This document shows, piece by piece, positions 1-9,394 of a stretch of DNA of 64,000 nt (its first letter is position 1; every line of letters starts with the position of its first letter). Below the pieces are notes generated by a model. The model was not told where the DNA came from. It searched no databases and saw only the letters and a list, made by a program, of their open reading frames with translations. The position numbers and the translations under genes were made by a program. The DNA lies in NCBI RefSeq assembly GCF_021213805.1, contig NZ_JAJQJI010000002.1, forward strand, positions 62,001 to 126,000, written 5' to 3'. The stretch is from Mycobacterium sp. MYCO198283 (GTDB lineage: Bacteria; Actinomycetota; Actinomycetes; Mycobacteriales; Mycobacteriaceae).

Positions 1-2
1 CG

Positions 3-311
3 CTGCGAGACCATGCGCTGCTCCAGCGGCTGCTCGCGACCGAGCCCGAGACCGTGCTGCCGTTCTTGACCGTCGAGGGCGACAGCGTCGTGCGGACGGC
101 CTCGGCGTTCCTGGCTCACCAATTGGCGGTGGCGCTACCCGAGGACAGCCGCACGCAGCTCGAGCTGCTCGAGGTCGCCGAGGTCACCGTCCGGGTGATC
201 GTCTCGTTCGTGCTGACGCCGTCACAGAATGTCGCCCTCGGGGACGACGACGCCGCCCGATCGTTCGCTCGGCGCTACCTCGTCCCCCCGCTGCTGGGAC
301 TGGCCCGATAG
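3..311 (+). CDS. TetR-family regulator, C-terminal part (cut by window start)
   Basis: Only the last 102 codons are present; the reading frame is open to the left edge, so the start and any DNA-binding domain lie outside the window. The visible part is helical and carries a pattern common in ligand-binding domains of actinobacterial TetR proteins: a VRVIVSFVLTPSQ segment followed by DDDAARSFARRYLVPPL near the C-terminus. The family represses neighbouring genes and is released by a small ligand; nothing here shows which. It ends 17 nt before the tail-to-tail GGDEF gene. The family call rests on the C-terminal pattern alone. Confidence 0.6.
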   Translation: MRDHALLQRLLATEPETVLPFLTVEGDSVVRTASAFLAHQLAVALPEDSRTQLELLEVAEVTVRVIVSFVLTPSQNVALGDDDAARSFARRYLVPPLLGLAR

Positions 312-328
312 CCGCACTGCGCTGACGG

Positions 329-1444
329 TCAGTCGTCCACGCCCGGTTCGTTGAGAACTGCGAGCTCGGGGTCGATGACGGTGCGCGTGCGGTTGCCGCC
401 CCGCTTCCGTACGTCGAACATGGCCGCGACGGCGATCGTGAGGAGCTCTTCGACGACGTCGTACGCAGCCGGCTTGACGAGCGGGGCCAACGGAGTGCAC
501 ACCACACCGACGCTCGCCGTCAGTCGATACTCGGCGGTGGCGACCGCGCTACGGAGTCGTTCCGCCAGGGGCGAAGGATCGACGGTATCGAAGACGTCGG
601 CCACCCAGAACTCCGCGTCGCCGGGATGGGCCACGACGGCGTCTCGACGGGCAGTCTCGCGCAACGCGCGCGCCACGGCGACGCGGGCGCGGTCCAGGCC
701 GGCTATTCCGTGGAGGCTCGACAGCAGGGAGTAACCGTCGAGACTGAGGACGACGACGACCAGTCGCAGATCGTCGCCGCGATTCCGGGCGCCGAGCAAG
801 GTGGCGACCGCGTCGTAGAAACCGTCCCGGTTGAGCAGTCCGGTGAGCGGGTCGAGGTCGTTGTGCGGTGTGTCGTCGGCGATCAGCCGGATCACCATGC
901 GGCAGGCAAAGACCGCGAAAGCGTTCACCATCACCAACAGCAAGACGATGCCGAGTGTCATCGAGACGTCCACCTCGGCCAATTCGACGGCGAGGTGCGC
1001 CGTGACGACGGCTGCGACCAGCCACACGAATGCCAGCAGTCGCAGCGAGTGGAAGAACGCCACGTAGGACGCCAAGATCGCGAACGCGGCGGTCCCGATC
1101 ATCCCCAGGAGTGGAGTCGGCGCAAGCTCGCAACTCGCTGCGGCACATGCGCTGCCCACCACTACACACACCTGGGACGTGCTTCGGCTGGGCCAACTCG
1201 ACCGCAGCCACAGGGCCGCCATGGCGACACAGCACGCGCCGGTGATCGCCAATGTCACCAGTCCGGCGGTGCCCCGGACGCCATAGGGGCCGGTGGCGAT
1301 GATCGGCCCGATCAAACCGAGCCCGAGAATTGTCGCTGCGACCAACCGACAAGTGCGCCGTTGCAGATCGCGGGCCGCCAGGAATGCCGTCAGCCAGTAA
1401 TAGTGATCACCGCTGCGCCGCCACTGACGGGTTGTGGACTTCAT
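329..1444 (-). CDS. Membrane protein with degenerate GGDEF domain
   Basis: 371 residues from an ATG at 1444. A TTG at 1531 would lengthen it, but the short form starts just before the QWRRSGDHYYWLT block typical of mycobacterial relatives. About six membrane segments lie between residues 35 and 183. A GGDEF-type domain follows, with the N-terminal signature DPLTGLLNRDGF near residue 198. The active-site loop reads GDAEF (residues 275-279) instead of GGDEF, so the metal- and GTP-binding residues are not intact. Family knowledge: intact domains make cyclic di-GMP. Inference: this one is more likely a sensor or binding protein, or catalytically weak. No EAL domain is present. Confidence 0.8.
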   Translation of the reverse strand: MKSTTRQWRRSGDHYYWLTAFLAARDLQRRTCRLVAATILGLGLIGPIIATGPYGVRGTAGLVTLAITGACCVAMAALWLRSSWPSRSTSQVCVVVGSACAAASCELAPTPLLGMIGTAAFAILASYVAFFHSLRLLAFVWLVAAVVTAHLAVELAEVDVSMTLGIVLLLVMVNAFAVFACRMVIRLIADDTPHNDLDPLTGLLNRDGFYDAVATLLGARNRGDDLRLVVVVLSLDGYSLLSSLHGIAGLDRARVAVARALRETARRDAVVAHPGDAEFWVADVFDTVDPSPLAERLRSAVATAEYRLTASVGVVCTPLAPLVKPAAYDVVEELLTIAVAAMFDVRKRGGNRTRTVIDPELAVLNEPGVDD

Positions 1445-1829
1445 GCACCGCCCGAAATGTCGCAGGGGTTGCGCCGTTGCACGCTCGAACCTATCAGGGG
1501 GCGCCGGAGCCGCCGAATCGAAAGCAGGCAAACCGCTTGCCGGATGTCAGTGAAACGTCACAAAGTTCCGCTCACGCCGTTGTTGCGTAGGCAAATAGCA
1601 GAGGGACAATACCGCGCGGCTCCGCCGATTGTGCGCATCCGCAATTGCCGGGCGTCGCCGCGAAAGGAGCCGAGGTGTTGACGTGTCCGATGGCGGCCAC
1701 GGCTGCGTCGGGTGCGGCCCCCATGGCCGGTGCTGATCGGCGATGCCATGCTTTCTGGCGGACGGCAGTCAGGATCGGTGGAGCCTGGGCCCGCGGTCGG
1801 CCGAACGCTCGACGAGGAAGGGACAACGG
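1445..1829. other. 385-nt divergent intergenic region
   Basis: This lies between the starts of the GGDEF gene (minus) and the epimerase gene (plus), so it must hold both promoters. No convincing small gene, RNA gene or strong -35/-10 pair was found. A purine-rich ribosome-binding stretch (gaggaaggga, ending about 7 nt before 1830) supports the epimerase start. Confidence 0.5.
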
Positions 1830-2795
<966 letters not shown>

Positions 2796-2826
2796 TGCCA
2801 CCGCGACCAACGCGCGTCCGGTGAAG

Positions 2827-3225
2827 CTAACCGATGTTCGCCTCGACTGCCGCGAGCGCCGCATCCAAGGTCGGACGCACGGTGAACAGCATCGTCAATC
2901 CGATGAGCCGCAGGGGTCGACTGGTAGCGGGTCCGTCCGCCACCACCGCGAATCCAGCCTGCCGGTGCAGTGTCTGATGTGCATCCACCAACACCTGCAT
3001 TCCCGCCGCGGCGAGAAAGACGACGCGGGACAAGTCGATCACGAGCGCGGTCAGCGGCGCAGTTTGCGCCTCGTCGATCGCGCCGGCCAGCCGCGGCGCG
3101 CTCAACATGTCCAGCGTGCCGGCAACCTCGACGATGACGGTCGAACCGCGTCGGCGCGTAGACACCAGGCAGTAGGACTCTCGGTCTGTCATCGCGGCCT
3201 CCGGCTCTGCTGGTCGAATCGCCAT
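2827..3225 (-). CDS. STAS-domain protein, anti-sigma factor antagonist-like
   Basis: 132 residues; ATG 3225 follows AAGGAAGG by about 8 nt (a GTG at 3228 is the alternative). It is a single STAS domain with LVIDLSRVVFLAAAGMQVL in the core. In SpoIIAA-type antagonists the FLDSSG loop carries the serine phosphorylated by the anti-sigma kinase; here the loop is FLAAAG, so that serine is alanine. Family knowledge: unphosphorylated antagonists bind the anti-sigma factor and free the sigma factor. Inference: this protein may be permanently in the binding state, or it may serve another partner-switching role. No kinase or sigma gene is adjacent. Confidence 0.8.
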   Translation of the reverse strand: MAIRPAEPEAAMTDRESYCLVSTRRRGSTVIVEVAGTLDMLSAPRLAGAIDEAQTAPLTALVIDLSRVVFLAAAGMQVLVDAHQTLHRQAGFAVVADGPATSRPLRLIGLTMLFTVRPTLDAALAAVEANIG

Positions 3226-3879
3226 CACATCCGCCTTCCTTTCACGAAGCGGCGTGGCAACCGATACGGCTGGTGACGCAGACAGACTGCACGTCTCCTA
3301 GTCGGAGACCGTCGAATATTAACGGCTGGGCGCAGCTGACCGGGCGGTCGTTTCGTGACGACTTCGGGACAGCCAGCAGCGCGCCGATGACGAACGCTTG
3401 CGCATGGAGCCGGCGGGTGATGGGGCCGGAATTGCGCCTGCCGCGGCTGAACGACGCTGGCGGCCACCAGCGGTGGATCAGTCCTGACGCGCGAGAGGCG
3501 TTGATGGCGGAGATGGCCGAGTCCCGCGCGTGTGAAGCCGAAGATGCGATCGTGCCGTGGCGGAACGACGCGGATCGGGGTGAGGCGATTCAGCTCCTCG
3601 TCCAACTTGGGGCTGGAATCCCTCTGGGACGGCGACGTGACCGGCTCCTATCTCGACCTGAATAGCTGGACACTCACGCTTTCCGTCAGCGACGGCCAGC
3701 CTCCGGTGCGGGTGCAGGGTCCAGCTGCGCCGCTGGTGTCCTTGTGGACCGCTACCGCGGCGCCCGGGGAAGTGGGTGCAGGATCCCCGTTTGGCCGCGC
3801 TGCTTCGTTGACTCCGCCGCCCGGGGGCGACCCATCTTGGGCGGGTGTATCCGAGCCCCGCGCAGATAGGATCAGGCTC
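3226..3879. other. 650-nt region without a confident gene
   Basis: Several short open frames exist on both strands but none shows a recognisable domain. A small hairpin, GTCTCC-TAGTC-GGAGAC, lies at 3293-3309. From about 3600 the plus frame continuous with the next gene reads like protein (LWDGDVTGSYLDLNSWTL) and could be a remnant of an older or longer gene. The STAS promoter should lie in the left part and a leaderless promoter at the right end. Confidence 0.45.
3867..3872 (+). promoter_or_regulatory. -10 box (TAGGAT) of a predicted leaderless transcript
   Basis: TAGGAT ends 7 nt before the GTG at 3880, placing the expected transcription start on or next to the start codon. No Shine-Dalgarno is present. 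This decides the chosen start of the next gene. Confidence 0.5.
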
Positions 3880-4149
3880 GTGTCTGCGGCAACCGAGGTC
3901 GACACGGAGGCCACCGGGGCCGGCCTGGCCACCTCGGCGCAGGATCGTTTGACGGCTATCGCCGGTACCGACATCACGCTCCCGCACGGCGGCTATGTGG
4001 GCGCCACGAACACGCTCGCCGCTGAACTCATCGCTGCCCGGGTGGCTGATCTTGCGGACCGAGTCACCGCCGTGGCGACCGCCGCGCGGAGCAGTGTCGC
4101 CGCGGACGAAGCAACCGAGCAAGCGAACGCTGCCGCGCTGACCACGTAG
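3880..4149 (+). CDS. Small helical protein, candidate type VII secretion cargo (EspC/WXG100-like)
   Basis: 89 residues, rich in Ala, Thr and Asp, with long alanine-rich helices either side of a short LPHGGYVGATN link. Size, helical make-up and position at the head of a cassette are like mycobacterial ESX-associated small proteins, which form helical hairpins and are exported by type VII secretion. No WXG motif is visible, so this is an inference from size and context. The frame stays open upstream to 3532, but the -10 box at 3867 favours GTG 3880. The next gene starts 24 nt downstream, suggesting one operon of three genes. Confidence 0.5.
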   Translation: MSAATEVDTEATGAGLATSAQDRLTAIAGTDITLPHGGYVGATNTLAAELIAARVADLADRVTAVATAARSSVAADEATEQANAAALTT

Positions 4150-4173
4150 GTGGGCACAAGGGAGGGGCGAAGA

Positions 4174-4800
4174 ATGAGCACCGGCACACCCGCCTGGCCG
4201 CCAACCGGTGGTGGCGCCCCGCCGCACCAGGCTCCGCCACACAACATCCCGCCGTACGGCTGGAATCCGCCGCCGGCCGCCGGGGCCCCCGGTCCTGTCC
4301 CGCAACGCACACCGCGGCCACCGCGCATGTGGCTGTGGGCACTGGCCACCGCCGTCCTGACCGTGGCCGCCATCGCTGCGACAGCGGCCATCACCTACTC
4401 GATCGCACACACCGCGCCGAGCGCACAAGCCCCACCGCCCACCGCACCGCCGGCACCCACCTTCACCGCGGCCCAACAGGCCGACGCCAAGCAGGCCGTC
4501 TGCCACGCATTCGACGTGTCGACGGCTGGTCAGCACGCTCAAGGTGGTGTCGTCGTCGATGGCCAACCGAACCTTCCAGTGCAGCTCCGGAAGGTGTCGG
4601 GATCCTTATCCATTATCCAGGCGCTCGCCCCAGCTACGCCCGATAGCGTGGCCTCACCAGCGCGCCGGTATGTCACGGCGAACCTGGAGTTGGTAAATGC
4701 CAGCTTGGGACAGGGCAGCCTCGACGAGCTCAAGAAGCTCAATGCCGCATCAAATGACGCCACATACGCGCTGGCCGACGCGTGCGGGCTGCCGCACTGA
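4174..4800 (+). CDS. Proline-rich single-pass membrane protein
   Basis: 208 residues; ATG 4174 follows a strong GGGAGGGG ribosome site. The first 51 residues are Pro/Gly-rich and cytoplasmic in style (PAWPPTGGGAPPHQAPPH), one membrane helix spans about residues 53-78, and a roughly 130-residue extracytoplasmic domain follows, with Cys residues in KQAVCHAFDV and ADACGLPH that could form a disulfide. This layout is common in mycobacterial proteins encoded next to type VII secretion substrates. The stop overlaps the next start (TGATG), indicating translational coupling. Function unknown. Confidence 0.75.
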   Translation: MSTGTPAWPPTGGGAPPHQAPPHNIPPYGWNPPPAAGAPGPVPQRTPRPPRMWLWALATAVLTVAAIAATAAITYSIAHTAPSAQAPPPTAPPAPTFTAAQQADAKQAVCHAFDVSTAGQHAQGGVVVDGQPNLPVQLRKVSGSLSIIQALAPATPDSVASPARRYVTANLELVNASLGQGSLDELKKLNAASNDATYALADACGLPH

Positions 4801-5518
4801 TGCCTGCGGCAAGTGACGGCGGCGACGCCACCGCTGACAACGTCAGTAAGGAAGCCGACCAGATCAAAACGTCGGCGGTGCGGGCCAATTCCGAGGCCGC
4901 CGAGCTCCGGAAAGTCTTCAATGCCGTTAAGCCGACGTCTCCGGACAACTACAAACCGTCTTTCGGCATGCCCGGCGGCGGTGACATCCACCTGCAACCC
5001 GGCCTGTACACCGGCCACTTGATCCGCCCCGGCGTCTGGCCGACCGAATCCGAGACCGAGCTTGCCCAAAGCGCAGCGAGACTCAAGAAACTCAGCGAAC
5101 ACCACCAAGACGCGGCAGCAGCTGCTGAACGCTCAAAGGATGAGGTATTCGCACCAGGAGGTCACTGGCCCCATGGCGACGGCGCAGACGCTGCTTTCGA
5201 ACACTATGAAGCGGAGGAAAAAGCGCACAAAGCACTCGTCGGCGTTCTGGACCGAGTGGCTGCGACCCTAAACCGCCTGAGCGATCTCATCAGACTCGGA
5301 AAGCGCAATATTCGCGACGCCCACGACGCAGCGCACCGAGAGAGATCGAGGACTACCTCAACGCGCCGGGCGGCGTTCCAACCGCCCGTATCGGCGTCAT
5401 CACAATGAAATACCGAACCCTGATTTATAACGCCTCACGGCGAACTGGTGACTGAGGCGCGGACGATTCTTGCTTCGCTGGCGCTGACCGAACGCCAATT
5501 CCGTGGCCACCAACACCG
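4800..5518 (+). pseudogene. Frameshifted gene, probable type VII-secreted protein remnant
   Basis: The ATG at 4800 overlaps the stop of the preceding gene. About 180 residues read well: a helical N-terminus, a central HLQPGLYTGHLIRPGVWP segment, then HWPHGDGADAAFEHYEAEEK and a helical repeat like the N-terminal domains of secreted ESX toxins. At about 5343, inside an AGAGAGA run, the natural protein continues only if 2 nt are skipped (EIEDYLNAPGG); otherwise the frame ends in low-complexity sequence at 5408. A further shift near 5441 is needed to reach ELVTEARTILASLALTERQF. At least two frameshifts therefore separate coding-like blocks. Inference: a decayed gene that may once have had a C-terminal effector domain. 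Sequencing error is the other explanation. Confidence 0.6.
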
Positions 5519-5902
5519 CGGTCAGCGGCAAGGCGGTGATGTCAGCCCGAAGCCCTGTCCGCCTCGCTCGGCCGGCAGTCCGACTTCGCGGTCGGAGTGG
5601 CCGCTCGCTGCGTCCGTGGCCGACATTCGATGCCACCGGTTCCGGCGCGTCCTCGAAGTCCCGGTACCTTTGCGCTCCTTATCGAGCCACGCTGTCGCGG
5701 ACGATCCGCAGGGCCTGCGGCCATACGGCGCGGTTGGGATGAACTGTCCGCGGTCGGCCTGGCAGTCGCCGATGGCTGCTGACGCGTCCGCCTGGCTGAT
5801 TTTTGCTCCTCCGACACCGTGGATGCCAGAGGCCTCACCGACGCGTTCGTCCGCCGTATCTGGGTTGCCGACGGCAACGGCGATCGGGCCCCAAACGGAA
5901 GA
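5519..5902. other. 384-nt stretch with no assignable gene
   Basis: Open frames exist in all plus frames but change character every 100 nt or so, as expected for decayed coding sequence following the pseudogene. No RNA gene, integrase or direct repeat of the tRNA 3' end was seen. Confidence 0.4.
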
Positions 5903-5931
5903 AGCCGCAGACCTTATCTAGGTCTGCGGCT
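5903..5931 (-). terminator. Intrinsic terminator of the tRNA gene
   Basis: A perfect 11-bp stem, AGCCGCAGACC (5903-5913) with GGTCTGCGGCT (5921-5931), has a 7-nt loop and is followed on the minus strand by TTCTTCCGTTT. It lies 25 nt beyond the tRNA 3' end. A smaller hairpin, GATGTC-TTGC-GACATC (5937-5952), sits between them. Confidence 0.8.
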
Positions 5932-5955
5932 ATTCCGATGTCTTGCGACATCACT

Positions 5956-6032
5956 TGGTAGCGGGGACAGGATTCGAACCTGCGACCTCTGGGTTATGAG
6001 CCCAGCGAGCTACCGAGCTGCTCCACCCCGCG
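5956..6032 (-). tRNA. Initiator tRNA-fMet (CAT)
   Basis: This 77-nt tRNA on the minus strand ends in an encoded CCA (5956-5958). The anticodon loop CTCATAA gives CAT, and the anticodon stem carries the three consecutive G-C pairs (GGG/CCC) typical of initiator tRNAs. The first base C faces T at position 72, a mismatch that marks initiator tRNAs in bacteria, so this is fMet rather than elongator Met. A possible -10 box (TAACGT on the minus strand, 6044-6049) lies about 12 nt upstream. The gene marks the border between the accessory left end and the conserved core. Confidence 0.95.
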
Positions 6033-6240
6033 TTGCATCGGCAACGTTACCCAAGCGGGGGGTCGACTGCCAAATCGCGCCCTGAACAGCACCGCCAGCC
6101 GCTGCGCCACATCGTCGTCTGTCGCCCGCGCGCCGCAACTCCACGCGCTGACGGCGGTGGAGCAGACCGGTTGCGACGAGCCTGTGTGCTGACCTACCCG
6201 TCGACCCTGACGAATGTGCGCTCGCAACACAGTGGCGCCG

Positions 6241-6305
6241 GCGTGTCGACGTGCAGACACGCACGCTCGCGGAGATACGCGCGGCGGACACGCACGCTCG
6301 CGGGG
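6241..6305. repeat. Intergenic repeat, one full and one partial unit
   Basis: A 32-nt unit at 6241-6272 ends in cgcacgctcgcgg, and that end recurs at 6287-6304 after ggaca. Nearly the same unit is found at 61579-61610 (about 28 of 32 positions equal). Both copies lie between genes, just beyond the stop codon of a minus-strand gene. Confidence 0.7.
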
Positions 6306-6316
6306 TTGGCGCCGGA

Positions 6317-9300
6317 TCAGCTGGTGCTGTTGTACTTGTCCATCGCGTCGTTGAGCCGCTGCAGCGCCGCGCCGTAGTCACCGAAGTTGCCGTTGCGCTG
6401 CGCCTGCTGCAGCTCGGCCATCGCCGCGTCGAGGTCGCGCAGGGCGGCGGCCTTGGCGGGCGAGAGCTGCACCGGCCCAGTGGGTGCGGGATTGGCGGCG
6501 GGCGCCCGGCTGGGAGGCGCCGCAGCGGCCTGCTGGCCGTTCGGCGGCGTGGCCGGCTGTTCGGGCTGGCCGTCGTCCTGGTTGGTCGACGAGCTGCCGT
6601 CGGCGGGCGCGGGGCCCGTCGCGGTCGCCCCCGCGCCGGCACCGAAGATCTGCGTCAGCGCCTCCGCCACGGTGGCGCCCCAGCCGATCTTGTCGTTGTA
6701 CATCATCGCCACCCGGATCAGCCGCGGATACGACGACGCCGCGTCCGTGGTGCCCGGCGAGGCGTACACCGGCGAGACGTAGAGCAGCCCGCCCTGTGCC
6801 ACAGGCAGCGTCAGCAGGTTGCCCCACCGGATGCGGTTCTGCCCGTCCCGCCCGATCTGCCCGAGCAAGGTGGTGACCTCGGTGTCGGTGGTGATCGCGG
6901 TGTTGGCCAACTTCGGACCGTTGACCTGGCCCGGAATGGTCAACACCGTGATCTTGCCGTACGTCTCGGGATCGGAGCTGGCGCTGACGTAGGCGGCCAG
7001 GAACTCTCGCTGGATCCAGTTCATCGCGCTGGTCAGCTGGAACGACGCCGAATTGTCGCCCTTCGCCAGGTTCTTCGCGACGATGTAGTACGGCGGCTGG
7101 TAGCTGCTGGCGGTGGGGTTGGGGTCCAGCGGGACGTCCCAGAAGTCGGCGTTGGTGAAGTACTTCACCGGGTCGTCGACGTGGTACTTGGCCAGCAGCA
7201 TGCGCTGCACCTTGAACAGATCCTCCGGGTAGCGCAAATGCGCCGCCAGGTCCGCCGAGATCTCGCTCTTCGGCTTGATGGTGCCGGGGAACACCTTCAT
7301 CCACGCCTGCAGCACCGGGTCGCTCTCGTCGTGCGCATACAGCGTGACGGTGCCGTCGTAGGCGTCGACGGTGGCCTTCACCGAGTTCCGGATGTAGGAC
7401 ACCTGCTTGTCGGGCGCCAGCCGGTTGACCGCCACCTCGTTGGAGTCGGCGGTCGCCGAGGACAGCGTCGTGAGCTGCGAGTACGGGTAGTTGTCGAGCG
7501 TGGTGTAACCGTCGACGATCCACACCATCCGCTTGTCGACGATCGCGGGGTAGATGCTGGTGTCGGTGGTCAGCCACGGCGCGACGGCCTCCACCCGCTT
7601 CGCCGGGTCGCGGTTGAACAAGATCCTGCTGTCCTGCCCGATCACGTTGGACAGCAGGAAGTTCCGCTCGGCGAAGTTCGCCGCGAACACCGCCCGGGTG
7701 AACCAGTTGCCGATCGAGACGCCGCCGCTGCCGGTGTAGGTGTAGTTGCGGGTCTCGGTGTTGGTCTCGTAGTCGTATTCGCGGTCGGGCCCGTTGCGGC
7801 CGACGATCGCGTAGTCGTCGGCGGTGCTGGCGATCACCGGCCCGAAGTAGATCCGCGGCTGGTCGAGCGGCGCCGGCCCGTCCTGCTCGACGGTGCCGTT
7901 GGGGCCGACGACGGTGGTGTCGAACTCCGGGTAGCCACCGTTGGCGGCGGGGTCGTTGGCGATGCCGCGCACGGTGTTGGCCGGCGACGCGATGAACCCG
8001 TTGCCGTGCGTGTAGACGGTGTGCCGGTTGATCCAATCGCGCTGGTTCTCGACCAGGCGGTCGGGGTTGAGCTCGCGGGCGGCCACGACGTAATCGCGCA
8101 GGTTGCCGTCGGCGCCGGTGTAGCGGTCCATCGACAGCTGCTCGGGGAAGTAGTAGAAGTTCTTGCCCTGCCGGAACTGTGTGAAGGCCGGGCTGACGAT
8201 GTTCGGGTCGAGCACCCGGATGTTGGACGTGGTGGCCCGGTCGTCGCGGACCTGCTGAGCGGTGGCCGGAGCGTCGCCGCCGTAGCTGCGGTAACTCACC
8301 TTCTCGTCGGTCAACCCGTACGCATCGCGCGTCGCGGTGATGCTGCGCGCGATGTACTCGCTCTCCTTTTGGGCGGCGTTGGGCTTGACGCTGAACTGTT
8401 CGACGACCAGGGGCCAGCCTGCGCCGATGATCACCGAGCTCAGCAGCAGCAGCGCCAGCCCGATCGCCGGGATACGCAGATCGCGCAACACGATCGCGGA
8501 GAACACCGCCACCGCGCAGATCACGGCGATGACGAGCAGGATGAGCTTGGCGGGCAGCACCGCGTTGATGTCGGTGTAGCCGGCGCCGGTGAACGGCTTG
8601 CCGCCGCGGGTGTGGCTGAGCAGCTCGTAACGATCGAACCAGTAGGCCACCGCCTTGAGCAGCACCAGCACACCCACCAAGGACACCAGCTGGATACGGG
8701 CGGCGCGGCTGAGCGCCCCCGCCCGGCCGGCGAGCCGGATACCGCCGAAGATGTAGTGGCTCACCAGGTTCGCGACCAGCGCGAGGAACACCGCGACGAA
8801 CAGATAGTTGAGCAGCAGCCGGTAGAACGGCAGGTCGAACGCGTAGAAGCCGAGGTCCAGGCCGAACTGCGGATCGGTGACCCCGAAGGCGCCGCCGTGC
8901 AAGAAGAGCTGGATGCGCACCCAGTAGCTCTGCGCGACGATGCCGGCCAGCACGCCGATCACCGTCGGCACGCCGATGGAGATGAGCCGCAGCCGGGTCA
9001 GCACCGCGGTGCGGTAGCGGGCCACCGGGTCGTTGGGGCCGGAGGTCGGGACGAACACCGGGCGGGCGCGGTAGGCCAGCGCCAACCCCGCGAACACGAT
9101 GGCGCCGACCAGCGCCCCGACGACGAGGAACACCGCGAGGCGGGTCAACAGCACCGTGGTGAACACCGAGCGGTAGCCGAGCTCGCCGAACCACAGCCAG
9201 TCGACGAAGGTGTCGACGAAACGCGGCCCGATCAGCAGCAGCAGCACCGCCACCACGGCAATGCCGATGAGAATCCGGCTACGACGTGTCAGCTTCGGCA

Positions 9301-9325
9301 TCCGCGCCGCCGGCCGCATTCCCAC
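6317..9325 (-). CDS. UPF0182 family large membrane protein (Rv3193c orthologue)
   Basis: 1002 residues, the usual length for the family. GTG 9325 gives the [15 protein letters not shown] start shared with M. tuberculosis; ATG 9319 is possible. Around seven membrane helices fill the first 330 residues, beginning with [17 protein letters not shown] large extracytoplasmic domain of about 550 residues follows, and the tail (from about residue 900) is Pro/Ala/Gln-rich and low in complexity before a helical end. The family is conserved in actinobacteria and cyanobacteria; its biochemical role is not known. It shares a strand with the downstream tRNA and the upstream protease gene. Confidence 0.9.
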   Translation of the reverse strand: MGMRPAARMPKLTRRSRILIGIAVVAVLLLLIGPRFVDTFVDWLWFGELGYRSVFTTVLLTRLAVFLVVGALVGAIVFAGLALAYRARPVFVPTSGPNDPVARYRTAVLTRLRLISIGVPTVIGVLAGIVAQSYWVRIQLFLHGGAFGVTDPQFGLDLGFYAFDLPFYRLLLNYLFVAVFLALVANLVSHYIFGGIRLAGRAGALSRAARIQLVSLVGVLVLLKAVAYWFDRYELLSHTRGGKPFTGAGYTDINAVLPAKLILLVIAVICAVAVFSAIVLRDLRIPAIGLALLLLSSVIIGAGWPLVVEQFSVKPNAAQKESEYIARSITATRDAYGLTDEKVSYRSYGGDAPATAQQVRDDRATTSNIRVLDPNIVSPAFTQFRQGKNFYYFPEQLSMDRYTGADGNLRDYVVAARELNPDRLVENQRDWINRHTVYTHGNGFIASPANTVRGIANDPAANGGYPEFDTTVVGPNGTVEQDGPAPLDQPRIYFGPVIASTADDYAIVGRNGPDREYDYETNTETRNYTYTGSGGVSIGNWFTRAVFAANFAERNFLLSNVIGQDSRILFNRDPAKRVEAVAPWLTTDTSIYPAIVDKRMVWIVDGYTTLDNYPYSQLTTLSSATADSNEVAVNRLAPDKQVSYIRNSVKATVDAYDGTVTLYAHDESDPVLQAWMKVFPGTIKPKSEISADLAAHLRYPEDLFKVQRMLLAKYHVDDPVKYFTNADFWDVPLDPNPTASSYQPPYYIVAKNLAKGDNSASFQLTSAMNWIQREFLAAYVSASSDPETYGKITVLTIPGQVNGPKLANTAITTDTEVTTLLGQIGRDGQNRIRWGNLLTLPVAQGGLLYVSPVYASPGTTDAASSYPRLIRVAMMYNDKIGWGATVAEALTQIFGAGAGATATGPAPADGSSSTNQDDGQPEQPATPPNGQQAAAAPPSRAPAANPAPTGPVQLSPAKAAALRDLDAAMAELQQAQRNGNFGDYGAALQRLNDAMDKYNSTS

Positions 9326-9394
9326 TGATAACGCTCCCGCTCAAAGGGTCGAATGATGAGCCAACTCTACGCATCGCTCGGACGGGCGATCCGC

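Noticed and set aside
3225..3605. Minus-strand frame of 126 codons upstream of the STAS gene
   Set aside because: Arg/Pro/His-rich with no motif, and it would overlap the STAS start and promoter region.
5448..5921. 157-codon frame after the pseudogene
   Set aside because: Only its first 20 residues look like the continuation of the decayed gene; the rest has no coding character.
5956..6032. tRNA gene as phage or island attachment site
   Set aside because: The accessory flank fits, but no integrase and no direct repeat of the tRNA 3' end was found in the window.
6251..9328. 1025-codon open frame on the plus strand opposite the UPF0182 gene
   Set aside because: It is the antisense mirror of a high-GC gene: Arg/Gly/His/Val-rich, no domain, and the minus-strand product is a recognised family.
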